Made by a program: the position numbers and the translations under genes. A model generated the notes under the pieces. It saw only the letters and a program-made list of their open reading frames with translations. It was not told the DNA's origin and searched no databases. A stretch of 36,548 nucleotides of DNA, from assembly GCA_003663325.1 (NCBI GenBank), contig QMZT01000009.1, forward strand, positions 1 to 36,548, given 5' to 3'. Of the stretch, positions 30,626-36,548 are shown piece by piece. This stretch comes from Candidatus Aenigmatarchaeota archaeon. GTDB taxonomy: Archaea > Aenigmatarchaeota > Aenigmatarchaeia > QMZP01 > QMZT01. Positions within the stretch are counted from its first letter, which is position 1. The number at the start of each line of letters is the position of its first letter.

Positions 30626-31299
30626 AATGGAAGATTTATTTGGCTGCAGGCGTAATAACAACAATAATATTCTCTATGGGTATTGTGTTCGGATTCTGGC
30701 TTAGTGGGGAAAAAGTACAACGCCTCAACGCTGATCTTGAATCCATTCTTAGAGAAAGCAAAAGCATGGAGTTGGAGATGCTTCTTATGAATACTTTAGA
30801 ATCAAACTTTACTTGTAGAGCAACACTTATTGAGCTTGATAAGATAACCCAGCGTGCCGCATATCTTGGTGACTTGCTAACAGTATACGAAAATTCGGAG
30901 CGTATGAAGGTTGAGGAATATAAAGAACTTAAAAAGGATTATACATACCTTCTCATAAGATACTGGCTTTTCTGGAAAAATGTAAAGAAAAGCTGTGGTA
31001 ACGTTAATCACGTCTTTGATATCCTTTATTTCTATTCAAATAAAAACTGCTCTACATGCATACAGCAAGGTGCAATACTATCACATTTCAAAAAGCTCTA
31101 TCCCAAAAACTTTATGATATTTGCTATAGATGGGGATATGGATCTTTACATCGTAAGGTTGCTGAAAGAAATATATAATGTTAAAAGCTATCCTGTTATA
31201 GTTGTTGGGGATAAAGAGTACCACAACTTTATGAGTAAGGCAGAGCTGGAGAATTTATTTTGCACAGAGTATAAAGAATTTTCGTTCTGTAAAAGATAG
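30619..31299 (+). CDS. Membrane-anchored thioredoxin-like protein with CSTC site
   Basis: A 226-residue protein starting seven bases before the end of the GT2 gene. A single N-terminal helix (about 6-28) anchors it. A helical region of about 100 residues is followed by a thioredoxin-like domain with NKNCSTCIQQGA (CxxC) and the cis-Pro segment VKSYPVIVVGDKEY. Orientation is probably with the domain outside, suggesting an extracytoplasmic thiol oxidoreductase. Its place inside a glycosylation cassette is unusual. Confidence 0.75.
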   Translation: MVEWKIYLAAGVITTIIFSMGIVFGFWLSGEKVQRLNADLESILRESKSMELEMLLMNTLESNFTCRATLIELDKITQRAAYLGDLLTVYENSERMKVEEYKELKKDYTYLLIRYWLFWKNVKKSCGNVNHVFDILYFYSNKNCSTCIQQGAILSHFKKLYPKNFMIFAIDGDMDLYIVRLLKEIYNVKSYPVIVVGDKEYHNFMSKAELENLFCTEYKEFSFCKR

Positions 31300-31313
31300 G
31301 AAAGGTTAAAAAT

Positions 31314-32033
31314 ATGAAAAGCGCATGCTATAAAAGCGTCTCAATTATTATTCCAACCCTGAATGAAAAAGATAATATAAAACCACTTTTTCTCGAGTTG
31401 AAGCGATATATTAGAAGCAAGTGGAATGTAATAATTGTTGATAGTAACAGCATGGATGGTACAAGAGAGGAAGCCCAAAAAGTAGGCATTCTGATGGGAA
31501 TTCCAGTAAAAGTTATCAATACAGGAAAGCTTGACTTAGGGAACTCTGTTGTGAAAGGATTTGGGTATGCTAAAGGGAAGATATTAGTGGTTATGGATGC
31601 TGATCTTCAGCATCACCCAAAATTTCTCCAGCAACTTGTTAATGGTATAGAAAAACTCAATTTTGATATTGTTATTGCCTCAAGGTTTGTAAGGGGTTCT
31701 GTAGTAGAGTTTTCAGCAATCAGAAAAATAAAGTCAATAGGCTTGCGTTACATTATTTATCTTCTTTTCCCGAAACTGTTTAGAATAAAAGACCCTGCAG
31801 CAGGTTTCTTCGCCCTAAAAAGGGGTGTTATAAAAGGTATTGCCCTTAAGCCTATTGGTTTCAAAATACTTCTGGAAATACTTATAAAGAGGAGATATAA
31901 AAGAGTTTTAGAAATACCTTTTGTTTTTAAAGAAAGGGTGAAGGGGGAAACAAAGGTTAATAAAAAACAGATAATAAAGATAATAAAACACTTATTAAAT
32001 TTGTTTATGTATAATTATTTTTATGTATCATGA
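31314..32033 (+). CDS. GT2 dolichyl-phosphate mannosyltransferase-like enzyme
   Basis: A 239-residue protein. VSIIIPTLNEKDNIKPLFLE starts the GT-A fold, IIVDSNSMDGT and VVMDADLQHHPKFLQQLV give the metal-binding DAD, and DPAAGFFALKRGV followed by FKILLEILIKR is the DPM1/polyprenol-phosphate glycosyltransferase pattern. It lacks C-terminal membrane segments. It likely charges dolichyl phosphate with a sugar that the next gene's enzyme can use. Confidence 0.88.
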   Translation: MKSACYKSVSIIIPTLNEKDNIKPLFLELKRYIRSKWNVIIVDSNSMDGTREEAQKVGILMGIPVKVINTGKLDLGNSVVKGFGYAKGKILVVMDADLQHHPKFLQQLVNGIEKLNFDIVIASRFVRGSVVEFSAIRKIKSIGLRYIIYLLFPKLFRIKDPAAGFFALKRGVIKGIALKPIGFKILLEILIKRRYKRVLEIPFVFKERVKGETKVNKKQIIKIIKHLLNLFMYNYFYVS

Positions 32034-33498
32034 GGCATTCAAATTATTAAAGGGCAGAAAATTAATTAAGATTTTTTTGCTCTTGCTGTTATTTTTAATC
32101 TCCTTTTTCGTAAGGTTTTTTCCTGTCAATCTTGGTTCACACTATTGGGATGAAGCCGTTTACCTTCAGCATGCAGAGATTTTTTCTGGACAAAGGTCAA
32201 TGGAAAAATTCAACGAGTTTGATATAAGACCACCACTTCTCCCTTTAATGATAAGCCTATCATATATAGTATCACATTCTATCATCTCAGCCCATTTCGT
32301 GGTTTCCATACTTTCAGCTCTTGGTATTATTGTTATTTTCTTTTTGGCTAAAGAGATATTTGATGAGGAAACAGCAGTCTTTTCATCATTGCTATATGCA
32401 TTAATCCCGCTCAATATAACACTTTCTCATGACATCCTTGTTGATTCATTTCTACCAACTTTTTGGGCAGCAAGTGCATTATTCGTTATAAAATCGGCTA
32501 AAACAGGAGAAAGGTTGCATAAGGTTCTCGCAGGCATTTTTATAGGCTTCTCGATATTAACAAAATTTACATCTTTATTGCTTGTTTTTCTCCCACTATT
32601 TGTATTCTTCTTTTCTAAAGAGAAGCGCGAGCGAACAGAAAGGAAATTTTTTACGTATTTCATTTCGTCCATAAAGGAAATGACATTGATAGTATGCTCA
32701 GCAATATTAGTAGTTCTTCCATATCTTGTATGGGTTGCGATACTATTTGGAAATCCTTTGTATACTTTTATAAATGCCTTTCTTGTTGTTAATCTCGATA
32801 TCCCAACATCATTTACTATATTATATACTCAGTTTAACAAAATATTCCCTGTGCTTTTTCTATTCGGTTTGTTCTTATTTATTTTAAATGCAGTTTTAGA
32901 AAGGAAAATTGATAGGTTTGTTGCCTCTATTGGTTTGTTCTCCCTTATCTTCTTCGTAACAATACATTTTGTGACCCATAAAGAAATAAGGTTTTTACTT
33001 CCAATAATACCTTTTTTAACGATTATTTCAGTAAACGGCTTCATAAGAGGCATTGTAGGAAGATCCAAAAAAGCTACAAAACTTATTTTCTTAATATTTT
33101 TCTTAATTATAGTCTTAGGCATTATCAGCACGAATCCCAAGCTAAAGCTTTTAACGAATGGTAATTTTTTTATTAACCCAACCTCAACAGCATACAATGC
33201 TGCTTTATGGCTCCAAAAAAATACCCTTCCAGATACTATAATATATACCAATACCCAATACCCAGTCCTTGCTTATTACTCCAACAGAACAATTATAGTA
33301 CTGCCTTTCTGGAGAAGTTTTCAAAATAACATAACAGAGGTCATGAACAGAAAAGGATATTATACCCTTTTCAGCGAAACAGCAAGGTCAAGAGAACCTA
33401 CAATAGATTTTGTGAAATCAGATAAAAGATTTACTTTAATAAATAAATTCGGAAATGGCAGGGATGAGGTGTTCATTTACGAGTACAACCCAATTTAA
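32023..33498 (+). CDS. GT39/ArnT-like membrane glycosyltransferase (PMT family)
   Basis: A 491-residue protein with about 11 transmembrane helices. Near the N-terminus SHYWDEAVYL contains the D-E acidic motif of the first extracytoplasmic loop in GT-C enzymes (PMT_2/ArnT), and FDIRPPLLPL is the next conserved segment. A C-terminal soluble domain follows the helices. Such enzymes transfer sugars from dolichyl-phosphate-sugar donors to proteins or lipids outside the membrane. It overlaps the DPM1-like gene by 11 bases, which fits donor synthesis and use being coupled. Confidence 0.88.
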   Translation: MYHEAFKLLKGRKLIKIFLLLLLFLISFFVRFFPVNLGSHYWDEAVYLQHAEIFSGQRSMEKFNEFDIRPPLLPLMISLSYIVSHSIISAHFVVSILSALGIIVIFFLAKEIFDEETAVFSSLLYALIPLNITLSHDILVDSFLPTFWAASALFVIKSAKTGERLHKVLAGIFIGFSILTKFTSLLLVFLPLFVFFFSKEKRERTERKFFTYFISSIKEMTLIVCSAILVVLPYLVWVAILFGNPLYTFINAFLVVNLDIPTSFTILYTQFNKIFPVLFLFGLFLFILNAVLERKIDRFVASIGLFSLIFFVTIHFVTHKEIRFLLPIIPFLTIISVNGFIRGIVGRSKKATKLIFLIFFLIIVLGIISTNPKLKLLTNGNFFINPTSTAYNAALWLQKNTLPDTIIYTNTQYPVLAYYSNRTIIVLPFWRSFQNNITEVMNRKGYYTLFSETARSREPTIDFVKSDKRFTLINKFGNGRDEVFIYEYNPI

Positions 33499-33538
33499 GC
33501 ATTAATAATTAAGGTAAATTAAGATAAATTATATTATT

Positions 33539-35188
33539 ATGGCTGTTGATGTTAAAGAAAGCCCGCTCTTTTGGGCGGATAAAATCGCTAGAGAAGTAAT
33601 AGATAGGAAGAAATTTAGGTATCTAGACAAACAAATACCAACATTTGATAAATTTGTTGTCAAAACCTCCGCATCTATCTCTGGTGTGCTACATATAGGA
33701 AGGCTTAGTGATACTATAAGAGGGGAGTCTGTTGTAAGGGCATTGATAGATAGTGGCGTTAAAGCAGAGCTTATATGGGTTGCTGAGGATATGGACCCAT
33801 TGCGCAAGGTGCCAAAAGGCGTGCCAGAAGGCTATGAAAAATATATCGGCATGCCTGTAACAGATATCCCTGATCCATTTGGCTGTCATAACTCTTACGC
33901 CGAGCATAATAAAGCTGAATATTTTAAGGTGATAGACCAATTTGTTGGGGTAAGGATGAAGAAATATTCAATGAGAGAGGAGTACAAAAAAGGCAGCTTT
34001 AGACCATATATAAAGAAAATACTTGAAAACATAGATAAGGTGAGAGAGATATTAAACAAGTACAGAACAACACCTCTTGAAAAAAATTGGAGTCCTTGGA
34101 CGCCTGTTTGTGAGAATTGCGGGAAGATAATAACACCCCGCATCATAGGGGTTGAGGAAGGAATTGTAAAATATGTATGCGAGGATTATGCATTCAAAAG
34201 TTATACGGCAAAAGGCTGCGGATATAAGGGAGATAATGATCCTTTAGAAGGTAATGGGAAGCTTATGTGGAAAAGCGAATGGGCTGCGCAATGGGCAAGG
34301 TGGAAAGTCGTGGCAGAGGGGGCTGGCAAGGAATACCAGGTACCTATGAGTGCATGGTGGGTAAATGCAGAAATTGTAGAGCATATACTTAGTTTCCCTA
34401 TGCCTGTACCAATATTTTACGAGCATTTGATGATAGATGGTGTTAAAATGTCTGCATCACTTGGCAATGTTGTATATCCTAAAGATTGGCTTGAAGTTGC
34501 GCCAGCAGAGCTTCTCCGCTTCCTATACAACAAGAAGCTCATGAAAACGAGAAGCTTTTCGTGGCGCTATCTACCTAATCTTTATGATGAATATGACAGG
34601 CATGCTGATGTCTATTTTGATAGGGTAAAGGTAGCGAATGAAAAGGAAAGGGAGCATATAAAGAGGCTTTTTGAGATCTCCCAACTTGGAAAACCAAAAG
34701 CCTGCGTAACTATACCATTCTCATTTGCTGCTATAATAGCCCAAATCCACAATCCTGCAAAGAGTTTAGATAAAGCCATAGAACTTTTAAGATTCACGGG
34801 CCACGTCGATAAGGTTGGCAAGGAGGATAAAGAAGAGATAAGAAAAAGGCTTATGTATGCAAGGAGGTGGGCTGAAAAATATGCTCCAGAGGATATGAAG
34901 ATAAGAATAAGAGAAAGTGTACCACCAAAGCTAATATGCTCACTTTCTGATAAGGAGAAAAACGCTATAAAGGTGTTTGCGAAAGACCTTGCAAAAGAAT
35001 GGAACGAGCAAAGCTTGCAGTATAGGATATTTGAAATAGCTAAGGAAAATGGCATTGATGTTAAGCGATTCTTCAAGATCTGTTATCAAATAATACTCGG
35101 TAAAGATTATGGACCAAAACTTGGACCCTTTATACTCGCTGTTGGAAAAGAAAAAATAATAGCGTTACTTTCTGAGGTTGGTTCGTAG
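33539..35188 (+). CDS. lysS: Lysyl-tRNA synthetase, class I
   Basis: A 549-residue protein. HIGR (residues 52-55, in GVLHIGRLSD) is the class I HIGH motif, and KMSAS is at about 303-307. A zinc-ribbon insertion is visible at CENCGKIITPR. The C-terminal half is the helical anticodon-binding region. Class I LysRS is found mainly in archaea and charges tRNA-Lys, one gene of which (CTT) lies 13 kb upstream with A73. Length normal. Confidence 0.96.
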   Translation: MAVDVKESPLFWADKIAREVIDRKKFRYLDKQIPTFDKFVVKTSASISGVLHIGRLSDTIRGESVVRALIDSGVKAELIWVAEDMDPLRKVPKGVPEGYEKYIGMPVTDIPDPFGCHNSYAEHNKAEYFKVIDQFVGVRMKKYSMREEYKKGSFRPYIKKILENIDKVREILNKYRTTPLEKNWSPWTPVCENCGKIITPRIIGVEEGIVKYVCEDYAFKSYTAKGCGYKGDNDPLEGNGKLMWKSEWAAQWARWKVVAEGAGKEYQVPMSAWWVNAEIVEHILSFPMPVPIFYEHLMIDGVKMSASLGNVVYPKDWLEVAPAELLRFLYNKKLMKTRSFSWRYLPNLYDEYDRHADVYFDRVKVANEKEREHIKRLFEISQLGKPKACVTIPFSFAAIIAQIHNPAKSLDKAIELLRFTGHVDKVGKEDKEEIRKRLMYARRWAEKYAPEDMKIRIRESVPPKLICSLSDKEKNAIKVFAKDLAKEWNEQSLQYRIFEIAKENGIDVKRFFKICYQIILGKDYGPKLGPFILAVGKEKIIALLSEVGS

Positions 35189-35215
35189 AAAATAGAATTA
35201 TTACTTTTCAGAACA

Positions 35216-36394
35216 TTAAAAGCATGTGAGAAAAAGCCATGCAGGGATGTAGAAAATCTTTAGATTATCAATATCCTCTTCTCTCATCACATCCTTTGTG
35301 ATAACAAAACCCCTTTCTATCTTAAAACGCTTCATAAATTTAATCATACCCTTGATATCCCTTTTCGCTATCTCGCTTTTATACTTGACCTCTATAGGTA
35401 TTATCCCATTCTCTGCTAGTACAATATCTACTTCATCTTTATTTGGCGTGCGCCAAAAATAAACATTTTTGTTTTTAATCCTTACATGCTGAAATACCAC
35501 GCTCTCAATAAACTTGCTTACAACCTCTTCTATATCAAGCACACTTTCATTATAATTGAGAAGGGCGAAGGCTATGGATGGGTGTGCTATATGAACTTTT
35601 TTGTTTTTCCTTAACTGCTTTGCAAAGCTACCGGAATAGTTAAACAGTATATCAAGAAGGAATGACCTCTGGAGATAGAAAATATAAAGCTTAGCTGTAT
35701 GATAGTTGACATTAAGTGTTTTTGCAAGCCCGCTTATATCAATCATATTTGAAGTGTTTTTGCATGCATACTCAAGTATTGAGTAAAGTACATCTCTACG
35801 TCTTGTCTCAAAAACGCTTGGTATGTCCTCAAATATTATTTTTTCTATGATGGAGCTTTTCACATACTCCCTTACAAATTCCTCATTTTCCTCTCTTGCT
35901 ATTTCCGGGAATCCTCTTAAAATATATTTGTTAAGCATATTCTCAAACATAGTAACCTTGTGCACAACCTCCTCATATATTTTCTTTAAAGAGCTGAATT
36001 CCATTTCCGGTCTTTTTATATCAATATTGTTCATTTCTAGAAATTCCTTGAATGATAACACAGGTACATAGAAATCAAATATTCTACCAGCCAGACTCTC
36101 TTTTGAGTTTTTTATTTGAAGCGATGCCGAGCCTGAAACAAAGAATTTTATATCTTCTCGGGTATCATAGAACCTCTTTACAATATCTTGCCAGTAAGGC
36201 ACCTTTTGAATCTCATCCAGAAATATGTATTTTTTACCCTCTTTGCTACACACAACCTTGAGGTAATAATTTATGATATCCTCCAAAACCTCAGGCTTTT
36301 GAGCAAGCAATTCATCGAAAAGGAAGTTTATTGCTAAAAGAGTTCTTAAATATTTCCCTGTGGGCGTAAAGAAATAAAAGTCATTTATACTCAC
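35216..36394 (-). pseudogene. AAA_14/DUF4143-type ATPase lacking its Walker A N-terminus
   Basis: A 392-residue frame from GTG 36394. INFLFDELL, then Walker B KYIFLDEIQKVPYWQDIVKR and sensor FFVSGSASLQIKNSKESLAG are the AAA_14 pattern. A long helical middle is followed by a DUF4143-type C-terminal part with the nuclease-like signature DEVDIVLAENGIIPIEVKYK. Relatives begin with about 60-70 more residues bearing GxRRxGKTT; here these are missing and other coding sequence (36381-36548) takes their place. TPTGKYLR at residues 10-17 is not a valid P-loop. Probably a 5'-truncated remnant; a functional ATPase is unlikely. Confidence 0.65.
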
Positions 36395-36548
36395 TCTTGC
36401 TTGTATACTCCGATTTCATAGCATACTCACTCTTTGCCTTATATTCTCCAAATTCTTGCATGGCTAAGCTTCTTGCGTATTTATCTTCTTTGCTTTCTTC
36501 ATAATCTTCCCCACCTTCTGTCTTTATCTCTGTCTCCCATGCCTCATA
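36381..36548 (-). CDS. C-terminal fragment of an E/K/Y-rich protein (window edge)
   Basis: On the minus strand the frame is open from the window edge for 55 residues to TGA at 36383-36381. It is rich in Glu, Lys, Tyr and Ser with a repeated S-E-Y motif (KSEYAMKSEYTSKSEYK). The start lies outside the window. It overlaps the first bases of the truncated ATPase frame by 14 bases. The composition suggests a helical charged protein. Family not recognised. Confidence 0.45.
   Translation of the reverse strand, partial: YEAWETEIKTEGGEDYEESKEDKYARSLAMQEFGEYKAKSEYAMKSEYTSKSEYK

Noticed and set aside
36338-36367. TPTGKYLR near the start of the AAA_14-type frame as a Walker A motif
   Set aside because: It lacks the GxxxxGK[ST] pattern and lies too close to Walker B for the family.

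Overview
The window comes from an archaeon with an AT-rich, tightly packed genome. Archaea-type genes include CDP-archaeol synthase, an RNase P Rpp21/Rpr2-family subunit, class I lysyl-tRNA synthetase, mevalonate kinase, archaeal-type phosphopantetheine adenylyltransferase, TrmB and PhoU/AbrB regulators, and a tRNA-splicing endonuclease. TATA boxes about 25-30 bases before start codons imply many leaderless or near-leaderless transcripts. The 394-residue endonuclease has a three-unit layout like the epsilon-2 enzyme described from ARMAN/Micrarchaeota-type ultrasmall archaea. A DPANN, perhaps Micrarchaeota-like, host is therefore my best inference, but the sequence does not prove it.

Layout. 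1-2200: end of an unknown protein, a PflX-type radical SAM protein, intron-containing tRNA-Cys, and a DUF5678/retropepsin-like pair. 2300-5220: ATP-dependent DNA ligase with an extra internal segment, then a TrmB regulator. 5250-9080: small membrane proteins, a frameshifted Cys-rich secreted protein, and a thiol-redox cluster (PDO, thioredoxin reductase, CoA-binding protein, thioredoxin). 9100-10770: ScpB, RNase P subunit, CarS. 10800-12900: tRNA-Thr with a duplicated intron unit, a wHTH regulator, a PhoU/AbrB regulator and a zinc-binding mini-protein. 12900-19710: a four-gene MacB-type ABC exporter operon and a divergent 881-residue surface protein. 19710-21390: repeat array, tRNA-Lys, ribosomal protein S15, a DUF59 protein, tRNA-Met. 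21450-28800: nuclease, KaiC-like ATPase, acetyltransferase, an Mth938-like protein with EndA, RNA methyltransferase with a separate PUA protein, NUDIX hydrolase, mevalonate kinase. 28800-36548: CoaD, a cell-surface glycosylation cassette with a membrane-anchored thioredoxin-like protein, LysRS-I, and a 5'-truncated AAA_14-type ATPase at the edge.

The most remarkable signal is a family of structured elements of about 64 nt in tRNA genes. Nearly identical copies interrupt the T-loop (between positions 59 and 60) of three different tRNAs: Thr(GGU), Lys(CUU) and Met(CAU). Lys and Met also carry an unrelated anticodon-loop intron each. Divergent copies of the same element lie in tandem directly downstream of tRNA-Thr (one extra unit, with a copy of the tRNA 3' end) and tRNA-Lys (three 64-nt-type units plus a nested one). 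Their outer stems change in a compensatory way around a conserved hairpin core. The same window encodes a three-unit EndA that could plausibly splice such non-canonical introns. I read this as a propagating tRNA-intron family that leaves degenerate tandem arrays behind tRNA genes.
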